DNA of 64,000 nucleotides from Theocolax elegans (GCA_026168455.1 CM047428.1:36321255-36385254); one strand, 5' to 3'; numbered from the stretch's first letter, positions 1 to 9,952 are shown. Notes: generated by a model not told the origin, from the sequence alone. Numbers and translations are program-made.

Positions 1-975
1 AAAATAAGATGGTAAAAGAAGTTATCGTTCGTCCACAAAATTGTTTAATAAAAAATAAGTCTCAAATGATCTCCACGAACTCAAATTTTTATTTGTTGTC
101 GACGATTCGGACGTTTTTAAGTCGTCCCTTTTCAAGGCTATACAAAAAAACCACTTATTAAAATTTCTATTTACAAAAAAATAATCTGATAAAATCAATA
201 AAAACTAACGCACAACATAATATTACCAATAAAAAAGCGCAGAGACACTACATCAACATATTAGGTGAACAAATAATCTCCATCCACATCGCACGCAACT
301 ATCAAATTAAAATTAATATCAAAGATTAAAAAACTGAATATAAACCAGAGAAAAAAACTTTATATATATACACAATTAAAAGATTTTTACCATCGCATAA
401 ACCTCCGCTTAAACGTATCCAAAAGAAACGAGGACCTCCCCGAAGGGAGTCCTGTACACTAGGTAAGACTTACATACTATCGTAATGATATTTATATCTC
501 TACGTCGCATAACCGCTAACAATACATTCGATATATTCGTATATAAGTGTGTACATATATACATATAGTACATGCACACAACGTGTATACGTACAAATAC
601 AAACGCGCGAAACGTATCAAAATATTAAAAGAGCGAAACATATTGCGGGGCCAAACGAGCTGAGACTTCTCTCATATACTAGGCAACCATGCGCCGCGAA
701 AAAGTAACACACTCGACCCGTTAAGTCCAAGCCTACTGAGATTCCCCCCGGCAGCTCACAAGACGTGCCACCTCCGTGCTCCACATAATCCCCCCATACC
801 TAGAGACTGAACATATCAAGTTGACGGCCAGGCGAAAGAGTTTGCAACGGATTTTGATGTACTATACCGCCTACGCACGTGATATTTTAACACTATCAAG
901 CGTAACTTTATATATATTTTTTAAAAAATTACATCTTCAATACGGTTTAATGTGTGGTCATGTATATAAATATTC
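1..975. other. AT-rich stretch without a recognisable gene
   Basis: No convincing coding region. A compact hairpin lies at 431-452: a 9-bp stem of CTCCC with GGGAG and flanking AGGA/TCCT, one bulged C and a CGAA loop. A GC-richer patch at 640-780 may be an old LTR fragment, but I cannot place it. The short open frame at 776-991 resembles no family and runs into the inverted repeat at 976. Confidence 0.5.
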
Positions 976-1025
976 TGTGACTGGAGCCTAACCATACATC
1001 TATATATATGGTTATGCCCGTCACA
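976..1025 (+). repeat. Left 50-bp inverted repeat (quasi-palindromic)
   Basis: Begins TGTGACTGG and ends GCCCGTCACA. It is the exact reverse complement of 4264-4313. Each copy is itself an imperfect palindrome around TAACCATA/TATGGTTA, and its TG...CA ends are LTR-like. Confidence 0.85.
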
Positions 1026-1053
1026 TCTTTTATTTTTCCAATTCCAATTTTTA

Positions 1054-1604
1054 TGTAACGGGCTTATTTTTATCCCTTACATAAAAATACATTTATTTTT
1101 AGCAGGACCGTAATAAATGTATGAAGTGAAAACGTCTGGGGTAGATTAGAAACAAATCCAGTGTTTCTTCTCAACACAGAACGATTTCTGGATATTTTAA
1201 TGGAATAAGAGGTTGGATAGAGGTTCGAACGAATCCAGCGTTCGGCCTCGCCCACTTAACTCTTTGGTGAATGTATTATTTGAAAAAATCAGGGAGATGT
1301 TTGAATAAATCCAGTATTCCACATCATCTGAGTATTTTTCTATGGAAAATAGGAAAATTGGAATAATTCGGGTAGAAGAAAAAGCGAATCTAGCGCTCCT
1401 TTTCGTCCGAATGTATTCTAAGGAATTGGCTTTAAAGGATAAAAGGACTTGGGTAAAGATTGGAATGATTCCGGCATTCCATCTTGTCCAAGTACCTTCA
1501 AATGAACATCACACCTCTAGCTGTTTAATCAAACTTACAAAATTTAACTATCAATATTCATTTATTCCTAGAAGTGGCGAGGAGGGTGCTTCCTTCCTCG
1601 CCTT
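1054..1604 (+). repeat. Partial LTR, sense copy
   Basis: Starts TGTAACGGGC and matches, inverted, the sequence ending at 5512, with scattered differences. Homology stops at 1604, where the sequence passes straight into pol. The last ~180 bp of the LTR, the primer-binding site and the 5' coding region are therefore deleted. The frame that reads into RNase H starts at 1342 inside this LTR. Confidence 0.7.
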
Positions 1605-2130
1605 ACAGCAAGAGACTGTTCCATTGTTAAATTTATTGAAAAAAGATGTAAAATTTATTTGGAAAGAAGAGCATTTTAAAGCTTTTAACAAAATAAAGAG
1701 TCTTTTTAATGAAAATGTAATTTTAAAAACAGTTGATATGAATAAACCGTTTATACTAACAACGGACGCGAGCGACATAGCAATTGCCGGAATTCTTTCT
1801 CAAATTGATGAAGAGGGCGAAGAAAGAATTGTAACTTGTATTAGCCGTACTTTAAAAGCGAGCGAAAAGAATTATTTCACAACTGAGAAAGAATTACTTG
1901 CAATTGTGTGGTCAATTCATAAGCTAGATATATTTTTAAGAGGAACTAAAGAGCTTGTAATTCGAACTGATCATGAAGCTTTGAGTTTTTTGCAGAAAAG
2001 CAAATTCGGTAATTTAAGATTGACACGATGGATTTTATCGATCCAAGATATTGATTTTAAATTAGAATATCTACCGGGTGTAAAAAATGCAGCTGCAGAC
2101 TACTTAAGTCGAATGAATGAAGATGATTAA
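1342..2130 (+). pseudogene. Gypsy pol fragment: RT thumb and RNase H
   Basis: A 262-codon open frame. The first ~88 codons are translated LTR and mean nothing as protein. From about codon 96 the protein is the RT C-terminus and RNase H of Ty3/Gypsy pol. The RNase H signature residues are visible: TTDAS near codon 140, TEKELLAIVW near 180 and RTDHEAL near 207, followed by the usual YLPG...AADYLSR end. In an intact element this domain degrades the RNA strand during reverse transcription in the cytoplasmic particle. The RT palm with the YxDD box is absent. A TAA ends the frame, but the same frame reopens into integrase 39 bases later, so one stop separates two halves of the same polyprotein. The start at 1342 is fortuitous. 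Confidence 0.85.
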
Positions 2131-2169
2131 TGTAATATAAAAAACTCAGAAATTGTTATTGCAGCAATT

Positions 2170-2811
2170 ATGAAACATGCAATTGATACAAAATTGATAA
2201 AAAATTTTAAAGATTTAATTAAAATACAAAATGAAGATGAATTATGTCTAAAAATTAAAAAACAAATAGAAAGCAATGAGAGTTTCTGTAGATTTAAATA
2301 TATAAATAACTATTTGTGTAAAGTAACACATAGGGAAAATAAAATAGTAATACCAAAGTGTATTATAGTTAATTTAATACAAAATTTACATATTTATTAT
2401 GGACACGTTGGTTCAAGAAAAATTTATTTAATGATTTTGGAGTATTTTTATTTTCCCAAATTGCGAAAAATATGTGCAACAACGTTAAAAACGTGTGATA
2501 TTTGTCAAAGGACTAAATGTTTAACTGTATCATATAAAGAGGAAGTACAGCCAATAATAATTGAAAAACCGGGTGATCTGTTATCCATTGATTTTTATGG
2601 TCCATTAATACGGTCAACTAGTGGAGTTTGCTATATTTTATCCACTATAGATGTTTTTAGTAAATTTGTTGTACTTTATCCTATTAAAAAAGCAAATACG
2701 GCAATTGTGATAAATAAAATAAATAAATATATTATAGATATAGGTAAACCAAAAGCTATAATATCTGATCATGGGTACAATTTACGAGTGTTAAATGGGA
2801 AAATTATTTGA
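2170..2811 (+). pseudogene. Gypsy integrase, N-terminal and core part
   Basis: A 213-codon frame, in phase with the RNase H frame upstream. It shows an HHCC zinc finger (H near codon 74-78, paired Cys near 101 and 110-113, ending TCDICQ). The first catalytic Asp is in LLSIDFYGP near codon 140 and the second in ISDHG near 199. The second motif normally reads SDNG, so the Asn is replaced. Integrase joins the cDNA ends to host DNA. The frame is lost at 2811 and the protein continues one frame over from 2808. AT-rich codon use (mostly Lys, Ile, Asn) matches the flanks. Confidence 0.85.
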
Positions 2812-3416
2812 AAAAACAAAATATTAAAATGATATTTTCAAGTATAAGACACCCACAATCAAATATTATAGAGCGATCTCATAGAGAAATAGGTCGAATA
2901 TATAGATCGATATTAAATAAGCATACTGGATGGGCTAATGAAATTCATTTTGTTGAAAATGTACTAAATAATACGCATTACGAAACTACGGGTTTTCCGC
3001 CAGTAGAATTACAATTTCCAATCAAAAGCGAAAGATTTTGGAGTAATTGCTTAAAATCGAATCCAATAAATATTAAAGAATATTATGAGGATAAAATTGC
3101 TAAAGCAAAGGATAAAATGCATAAATTCATCATAAATAGAGCGAATAATAAAAATGTAAATAGAAAAATATATAAATTTAATATAAACGATTTAGTGTTA
3201 ATTAAAGCATTAAACGTATCAAATGCGAATGAAAAGCGACTTGCGAAATTTATGTACCTATGCGAAGGTCCATATAGAATAATTAACAAATTTGGAACCG
3301 ACACTTATTTGTTATTCGATGATAAAATGAAATTAGAACGGGGAAAATTTCATATTAATCAACTGAAACCATATTATATGGAAAAGGAATCTGAAAATAT
3401 TTTAGAAAAGAATTAA
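2808..3416 (+). pseudogene. Gypsy integrase, C-terminal part
   Basis: A 202-codon frame overlapping the previous one by four bases and shifted against it, which marks a frameshift inside the integrase core. It begins just before the HPQSN...ER motif holding the catalytic Glu (near codon 22). It continues through the WANEIHFVENVLNNTHYETTG segment typical of Gypsy integrases and ends in a GPYRI...DTYLL chromodomain-like or GPY/F-type C-terminal module. An intact protein would be split between these two frames. A poly-A-rich spacer follows at 3420-3470. Confidence 0.85.
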
Positions 3417-3705
3417 CAATAAAAAACAATGTAAAAAAAAAAAAAAAAAAGAAAAATTAATACATAATAGTTTTTTGAAAATAATAGAATAAATTAAAAG
3501 TTGTCAAATTAAAGCGAATTTAATGATACAAAATAAAAGAGTGTTAGTAACTATGAAAATCAAAACAAAAGGTCAATCAACCAACGAGGTTTAAACACAG
3601 GGTGAGAAGTAAACTATCCTTAATCCAGGCTTGTCAGTATCAGTTTAACTGTCCCCATAGTCAGTCAAGTTCAAACCAAAACGGATCTATTAAGAAAAAG
3701 TGAAA

Positions 3706-4028
3706 ATGCCAGATTTTACTCAAAATACTGAGAAAATTGCTACTTGTGAAGCTTCAACTCAAACATCTACTAGTTGTGAAAGTGATGAAGGAGTGAAGTG
3801 GTTTCGTCATCATGAAAAATGTATAAGACTGATCCACCAAAAAAATAAATGGGTAACCTGTTTTTCCACAAGAATATGTAATGGTACTTATGTACAGACA
3901 AGAAAAGTAAAAAAATAGAAAAAATAACACCAGCATCGACGGATGAACTTGAAGAACTTTTCAACAGTTTAAATCATCCAGGGATGTCAGCAGAAGAATT
4001 TGATATCTTCATGACCCAACAAAATTAA
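3706..4028 (+). pseudogene. Extra small ORF 3' of pol, frameshifted
   Basis: An ATG at 3706 opens a frame rich in Thr, Ser and Glu (STQTSTSCES), which is lost near 3900. An adjacent frame continues to a TAA at about 4026-4028 with an acidic tail (DELEELF, EEFDIFM). Together they suggest one former protein of about 105-110 residues in the position where env or an accessory gene sits in Gypsy elements. It has no signal peptide, no transmembrane segment and no Cys pattern, so it does not look like an envelope. I do not recognise the family. It may be an element-specific accessory protein or chance. Confidence 0.4.
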
Positions 4029-4241
4029 ACAACGTTGTTTGATTGATCGGTAAATAAAATATAATCTTTATATGTATATAAGAAAAGAATTGAATTCGTT
4101 TTATTAGGCAACTACATATGATATTTTTTTTTGAAAATTAATGTTATTTGATAGTCATAAAAGAACACAAATTTAAAGGGGGGTAATATGGGGTATATAG
4201 TGATAGTTTTTTTTTTCATAAATTTGTGTTTCATTTATTTT

Positions 4242-4263
4242 TCACAAATTTAATGGGGGGTGA
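4242..4263 (+). promoter_or_regulatory. Polypurine tract before LTR-like TGTGAC
   Basis: ACAAATTTAATGGGGGGTGA directly precedes TGTGACGGGC, the arrangement of a plus-strand primer next to a 3' LTR. A near copy, ACAAATTTAAAGGGGGGTAA, lies at about 4166-4188 without an LTR start after it. Confidence 0.5.
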
Positions 4264-4313
4264 TGTGACGGGCATAACCATATATATAGATGTATGGTTA
4301 GGCTCCAGTCACA
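4264..4313 (-). repeat. Right 50-bp inverted repeat
   Basis: Exact reverse complement of 976-1025. Its first ten bases, TGTGACGGGC, resemble the LTR start TGTAACGGGC at 1054, so it may be the stub of a 3' LTR cut off at 4313. Confidence 0.8.
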
Positions 4314-4385
4314 TAGCGTAATAGCTCAAGCGATAGAGTGTAAGCGCGCCACGCAAGAGGTCCGGGTTCAAGCCCGACTCACGGA
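4314..4385 (+). repeat. tRNA-like sequence (SINE head or tRNA pseudogene)
   Basis: Contains a box-A-like TAGCTCAAGCGATAGAGTG and a box-B-like GGGTTCAAGCCC at tRNA spacing. The D arm (GCTC/GAGT) can form. The T arm pairs only with a shortened loop and no clean acceptor stem is visible, so it is not a working tRNA. It abuts the 50-bp repeat exactly. Confidence 0.5.
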
Positions 4386-4789
4386 AGAATTTTTTAATTA
4401 TTTACATTAATTTATTTAAATAATTAATAAATCAAAATTAATAAAATTTATAATTTTATTTAAAGATTTTTTATTTTGCAAAATATACATATTCTGAAAT
4501 TGAAATACGACTAAAATTAACTAAGTTGCAAATTTATATTGTTTATAGTTAAAAATAATAAAATTTGAAATTATACAGTATATTATAATATTATAATATA
4601 TAATTATACATTATATATATATATAAAATATATGTGAGAAAAGTGATAAAAAATAAATAAGTATTTGAACAATAAATTAAAGTAAAATGAATTAAAATTA
4701 AAATTAAGATTGTTTTTCACGATTGTTAATTATTATATTCATATAAGATTCAGATTTTGAAAACTAATGTAAATTAATATAAAGACAGA
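4386..4789. other. Very AT-rich spacer
   Basis: Almost pure A/T with a short (TA)n at 4610-4630. Nothing coding. It may be the tail of the tRNA-like element upstream. Confidence 0.4.
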
Positions 4790-5512
4790 GAGATTGACGA
4801 CCCTGTACCAAAATCATATGAAACAACAAAGAAGATAATGAGAAGAGAGGGAAACCGAAAACTCCAGCTGTAGGTGTGAAGAGGGTGGGAGAGCAGTCCT
4901 CACCTCTAACCAAAGGTACAAAACCGGCCGTCTCGCTGTCGAATTCAGCATTCGCCTCGAGCTATAAGGCGAGGAAGGTGCCTCCTCGCCACTTCTAGAA
5001 ATAAATGAATATTGATAGTTAAATTTTGTGAGTTTGATTAAACAGCTAGAGGTGTGATGTTCATTTGAAGGTACTTGGATAAGATGGAATGCTGGAATCA
5101 TTCTAATCTTTACCCAAGTCCTTTTATCCTTTAAAGCCAATTCCTTAGAATACATTCGGACGAAAAGGAGCGCTAGATTCGCTTTTTCTTCTACCCGAAT
5201 TATTCCAATTTTCCTATTTTCCATAGAAAAATACTCAGATGATGTGGAATACTGGATTTATTCCAACATCTACCTGATTTTTTCAAATAATATATTCACC
5301 AAAGAGTTTATTGGGCGAGGCCGAACGCTGGATTCGTTCGAACCTCTATCCAACCTCTTATTCCATTAAAATATCCAGAAATCGTTCTGGGATGAGAAGA
5401 AACACTGGATTTGTTTCGAATCTACCCCAGACGTTTTCACTTCATACATGTATTACGGTCCTGCTAAAAATAAATGTATTTTTATGTAAGGGATAAAAAT
5501 AAGCCCGTTACA
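4790..5512 (-). repeat. Inverted LTR copy
   Basis: Read on the minus strand it starts TGTAACGGGC at 5512 and matches the partial LTR 1054-1604 down to about 4965. It then continues ~180 bp further than that copy, so it is the more complete LTR. No pol sequence follows, so it is a solo or truncated LTR in opposite orientation. Open frames inside it (4814-5224, 5311-5496) only mirror those in the other copy. Confidence 0.65.
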
Positions 5513-5689
5513 ATTCATCATTTCTGAGAACATACGTTTTTTAAAATTATTTTAAATGTCCATGATACATGTTTTTTTTAAAATCAATGCTATGTCCTGT
5601 TTTAATTGTGTGGACCGCTAATGCGGATCTGACATTTTTATTTTTTACGTCATATTTATGTTCTCATCTTGCGGTGTTCATCTTGCGAC

Positions 5690-5758
5690 AGGCGTCTAAC
5701 GTATGATCTCCAGTTCCTTACTGAGGAGTCCAAACTGGGGATCGAGGACGAAACGCCT
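5690..5758 (+). ncRNA. Type III hammerhead self-cleaving ribozyme motif
   Basis: All hammerhead core parts are present in order. Stem III is AGGCGU (5690-5695) with ACGCCU (5753-5758), 6 bp. The cleavage triplet is GUC, ending at 5696. The CUGAGGA box is 5721-5727. Stem II is GUCC (5728-5731) with GGAC (5746-5749), followed by GAAA (5750-5753). Stem I is short (UAA 5697-5699 with UUA 5718-5720). The loops of stems I and II are complementary over ten positions (5706-5715 with 5733-5742, one G-U), which could form the loop-loop contact that stabilises natural hammerheads. Position 7 is G instead of the usual U, and this position is variable in the family. Hammerheads of this layout occur in satellites, retrozymes and Penelope-like elements. 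Which of these this one belongs to cannot be told here. Confidence 0.8.
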
Positions 5759-5803
5759 TTAATTTTTGTTTTAATTTTTGTAAAAGGCCGTTGCTCTGGG
5801 AAA

Positions 5804-5955
5804 TTCCACCAACCATAGTGGACAAAGGGTATAATGGGCCTGCTTTATTCCAAAAATAAAGCATTTAGTTCGGAAAGACTTCCACCAACCATAGTGGACA
5901 AAGGGTATAATGGGCCTGCTTTATTCCAAAAATAAAGCATTTAGTTCGGAAAGAC
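5804..5955 (+). repeat. Exact 76-bp tandem duplication
   Basis: Two identical 76-bp units (5804-5879, 5880-5955), each starting TTCCACCAACCATAGTGG and ending CGGAAAGAC. Each unit can form a CCAC/GTGG hairpin and contains AATAAA. Begins 46 bp after the hammerhead. Confidence 0.9.
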
Positions 5956-6195
5956 CGATAATTATATATATTTTTCGATATCTTTTTCGTCTCCTATATA
6001 TATATGACTACTCGAAAAAGTTGAGACAGAGCTATAGGGGAAAACGAAAGAGTGAGTGAGACACGCGTGATCTAGTTATTTTTGCATTATTATCTTAAAC
6101 GGTCATCTTTTATCTTACATGGTCGTCAATCATCTAATTTGCCGATAAGCGTGCGCGTAACAGAACCTGTCAGTGACAATCATTGGTTATGTTTA
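5956..6195. other. Spacer, no gene seen
   Basis: Short TA runs and a GC-richer patch (6040-6170). No open frame or repeat pair that I can support. Confidence 0.4.
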
Positions 6196-6498
6196 ATGTT
6201 GATAATTTTAATTCTTGGTTTTGGACTACAGTTTTCACAGGTATGAAAGCTTCACAGAAATGTTTATTAATTATTTGAATAAATTATTTTAGAGAAGTTA
6301 AAAATATAATTATTTGTTAATAAAATTATTTATTTAACAATTTAGATTTTGGAGCCTAGTCGTCAAACATATCAAGCAATATTGAAACAACAAATCACTT
6401 CTGCAAAAATGTTTAGGAAAATGCCTGAAATTTTACTAATACAGAAACACATTCATTCAATTACTAGTAGTATGGTACATTTAGTAGACAATAGTTAG
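6196..6498 (+). CDS. Possible two-exon small gene or exon remnant
   Basis: An ATG at 6196 opens a short hydrophobic stretch (MLIILILGFGLQFSQ) ending at a donor-like CAG|GTATGA (intron from 6241). After 105 bp, an AT-rich acceptor ending AACAATTTAG is followed at 6346 by a 50-codon frame in matching phase, with TAG at 6496-6498. The second exon has a protein-like composition (PSRQTYQAILKQQ, MFRKMPEILL). A joined product would be about 65 residues with a signal-like N-terminus. I recognise no family. It lies among repeats and could be an exon relic of a transposon gene or chance in AT-rich DNA. Confidence 0.2.
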
Positions 6499-7386
6499 AT
6501 TTAAGAGGACCTAGTGTCGAAGAAACAGAAATTTTTATCTACCAAAAAAAACAGGAGAAAAATAATAATTTTTTGCCGTGTTGTAAAATGTAACACCATA
6601 AATAATTGTTTATTTATACATAAAAACATTTTTCGTCCAGAAAATAAGTCAGTTTAAACGTTTTTGAAAAAGTATGTATGTGTGTATGTATGTATGTAGT
6701 TAAATTAATAGAATAACTCAGCCAATTTTGAACGAATTTGTCTCAAATTTTTATGATATCTTCTACATAAATAGAGAAGTAAACGTTGCTATTTTGGACC
6801 AAATTGGTCGAATAGATATTAAACGGTAGCACTTTTTAACATGACGCTAAAACGTTTTTATACGACATTATATATATATATATATATATAAAAAATTAAA
6901 TAATCTAAAATATAGATATAGAAAATGTTTAAAAATAAATTTTTATGTACAATTAAATACTGGCAAGTTAAACGCATTAAAGTGTCAAAATAGTGCAAAA
7001 AAAACGTTTTTTCTACATTATAAAGACAAATATTAATTGTACTGTAAAAGTTTAAATGTAAAAAATCTTTATCTTAACAAGATGAAATTTTTTTGTATAC
7101 AACACTTTATGCTTAGATGAATAATTTTAAAGTTCAGTACAAAAAAACAGTTGGAGAAGCCTAAAATGTACAATAAAAGAAGCTTTTCAGACATTAACTA
7201 AATAAATGTTGATTTCACGTAGAAATTTGAAATGTAAGAAATGTTCATCACATTAAATGAAAACTTATTTCTATTAAACATTTCTTCCTCACATTGATAT
7301 TTTTCCTTATAAATGAAAAAAATGATTAAAAAAGCGTAAAATGTACAAAAAAAGACGGTTTTAGACCTTATCTAAATAAATATCGA
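6499..7386. repeat. AT-rich diverged repeats with GTAT microsatellite
   Basis: The motif TACCAAAAAAA.CAGGAGAAAAA near 6539 recurs at 7607 and, inverted, at about 11180-11205. A (GTAT)n run lies near 6675-6700. Segments at 7030-7380 repeat loosely (AAAATGTACAA...AAAGA) at ~180 bp. No gene seen. Confidence 0.4.
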
Positions 7387-7759
7387 TTATACGTACAAAT
7401 CTTAAAGGTAAGAATCACAAAAAGAAAACTTTTGTTTACCTTCTAATTGTTTTTGAAAATGTATATATGTACGTACTATGTATGTAATCAAGTCAATCGA
7501 AAAATTCAGTCAATTTTTTACCTGTTATAATATAATAGTATTTACATACTATTTAGTATAAATTAATTAATATTTTCTGTAGTACACTTTACAGAAAAAT
7601 CTTTACCTACCAAAAAAATCAGGAGAAAAAGAATGATTTTTTGATGTGTTGGTTAATAATCTTAATGAAAAGCTTTCTGCCTTGCCATATAGGAAATCAT
7701 AAGCTGTGATTATTTAGTTACTACATTACAAGTTTTTATTAACGTAACTCGATATATTT

Positions 7760-8489
7760 TGTGACGAGTAACGATAGCGCGAGCTACTCGTCATCGTTCT
7801 CTATCGCGAGTCCCGTACGGCCGTCGGGTAAGACCGCGCGAAATACGGAAAGGAGGGGGAACGAGGGACAATCGAGGAGAGACATTCTCACGTGAGCCGC
7901 CGAGACGGAAGGTCCTCGAGATTATTGAAGTGACGCCGCCGTCGACCTAGTACTATCTTCGAGACGCAAGGAGGTTTACGCACTCGAGTACCAGGTTAGA
8001 GTTTTTCTCTCTCGACGAGGATAATGTGCTCGAGTAATTCTCGCGTGTTCTCTTCGCGCCGCGATCCCGCGTCCGGGTTATGACCCCCCGCGATTGCGCC
8101 CAGGCCGACCGGACAATTGTGTTATTTTACGCGAACTAACTATTATATTATAATACTAATTAGTGAATAAAACTGAATTTCTTTTTATCTTTTGATTCGT
8201 ATCATTTCGTTATCCCGTATTCACCCAGGAATCCCGATCCTTAGTTTGATAAGCAGACGAGCCCGCGGTACTCGTCTGCCAATCCTAAATTCGTACTTCC
8301 GAAAGTGGGCTCACTCTGGAGCCCATATCAACGTACACGGTAGCTGTTGAGGTATCGGCGAGCCGTTGACGGAGTGCACGAGAGGCCCGATCGCGCGCGA
8401 AGGTAAGTTCGTCGCGCGCGATCTCGGGGTTACCCCTACTCACGCTATCTCCGCGCATTATTCCATAAAACCCGACATGCACCGTTACA
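7760..8489 (+). mobile_element. Solo LTR, 730 bp, 4-bp TSD
   Basis: Starts TGTGACGAGT and ends CACCGTTACA, the TG...CA form of an LTR. It is flanked by ATTT on both sides (7756-7759, 8490-8493). The other arm of the inverted duplication lacks it, which fixes its borders independently. A polyadenylation signal GTGAATAAAACTG sits at about 8162. It is much GC-richer than its surroundings. No internal region follows, as expected after LTR-LTR recombination. Family (Gypsy or other) cannot be assigned. Confidence 0.8.
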
Positions 8490-9535
8490 ATTTTTAGAAA
8501 CTGTTTAATATAATCTATTCTCTTACAGAAATTACATTTTCATCCTAAGTATTTCAAAAACTTATCATTTATTATATTAAATTTCTAACATCAAGCTTTA
8601 TGAATAGAAAGTATTTTGAAATAACACCTTCTACGAAGGGGTGAGAATACGCAAGTATAATGATAGTTGTTAAATATGATAAAATAAATATCTTCATTTC
8701 TTGCTTCTATCTTTTTTTCTACTTAGAAAAACTTCAAATGTTCAACAACTTAAAATTTGGTATTAAAAAGTAGATAAATTGTTATTAAAACGTTGTTTGA
8801 ATAGAAAGCACTGAAATGAAGCGGAATAACCGACAAGTATTTTGTACCACATTGTAAATCTAATATTTAACTTTAATTATTAAGAATAAGATCAAACCAT
8901 AATCACAGTATTCGCAAAAAGTTACTGCAATTGAAAGTACTGAAATCAAAATAAAATCGTCAAGTATTTTGCGCTACATAATAATAAATAAATGTTTTAA
9001 ATTTTATTTACCAATCTATTTTTTTGTGACATAGCAGTCTTCATTAAATTTCAATGTATGTAATTAAAATAAATAAAATAATATAACTTCATATGTAAAA
9101 TTTATATGATAAGTGTGTAGCATTTATTTGCATTCTGTTTAATTATGTGTGCTAACGGTTATTGAATCTAGAGTTAAAAATTCATAATATAACTTATTTG
9201 CAACTAAAACTTATTTCGTAAACATTTCTAAGTGATTAAATGTTGTCTAATAAAAGACGTGAGATTAGTTTTTTGAATAGTAAATAAATTAAATAAAAAT
9301 AAATACTTATATTTAAATTTTATTATATACAATTGATTCGATAGAAATTACATTATTTTCTATAAAGTAAATATCTTAATAAGATATTTGGTATTCAAAT
9401 AAACAGAAATCGTATCTATTGTCTAAAATAAAAAATTATTTCTACATTTTAAACTTCCATCAAGGAAGTGTCTTTTATTTATTCTTATAAACTAAGATAA
9501 TACTTGCGCAACCCGTCTGCTAAGTGTTTTCAGGC

Positions 9536-9952
9536 ACTATTTCTTAATTTTGTAATTCATTTGAATTTTATAATTTGGTTACAACAATTACCGAGTTGTG
9601 AGAAATTTATTTGATAAGAGCATTTTTATTTTTATTAATTATTTTTTTAATAAATAATTATTTGTATACAGGTCATAAAAAGTTAATTATTGTATTAAAA
9701 TTTATGAGCGTAACTCGATCTAACAGTTTGTTCACGATGTATTAAGTGATAAATACTAAGACGAGTGTGTAAGTAATTTTATGTAGCAGTGGGTATAAAA
9801 TGCGTTTTTTACTCACGCACGCGTTTTTTTTTCACCACCCAAGGATATGCGTGGATGAATATGAACTCAGCTCACTTGACGCCAGCGTCATTAATACACG
9901 CATATTCTTGGGTGGCGAATTTGTGAAAATAACACTACTGACTGCCCTTAAG
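9536..9952. other. Spacer of the inverted duplication with a strong hairpin
   Basis: Not shared between the arms, except that 9708-9755 resembles the reverse complement of about 11025-11070. A TATA-like GTATAAAA lies near 9794. A stem of about 20 bp pairs CACCCAAG.ATATGCGTG (about 9835-9853) with CACGCATATTCTTGGGTG (about 9897-9914). Confidence 0.5.

Larger units (their letters stand above)
976..4313 (+). mobile_element. Rearranged Ty3/Gypsy-type retrotransposon remnant
   Basis: The block holds, in order, an LTR fragment, RNase H, integrase, an extra 3' ORF and two polypurine-like tracts (about 4178 and 4253). It is bounded by an exact 50-bp inverted repeat (976-1025 and 4264-4313). gag, protease and the catalytic part of reverse transcriptase are missing: the LTR is fused directly to the RT/RNase H junction near 1605. 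The order RNase H then integrase with an HHCC finger and a DDE core is that of Metaviridae (Ty3/Gypsy). The frame is broken by a TAA at 2128-2130 and a frameshift near 2808, so the copy is dead. Confidence 0.75.

Noticed and set aside
431..452. Hairpin as a terminator
   Set aside because: Eukaryotic context and no T-run; no transcript is known to end here.
4814..5496. Frames that look like a second copy of the 1342 and 1070 proteins
   Set aside because: They are translations of the inverted LTR copy and contain no RNase H sequence.
8285..8482. 65-codon minus-strand frame
   Set aside because: Inside the solo LTR; no protein features.
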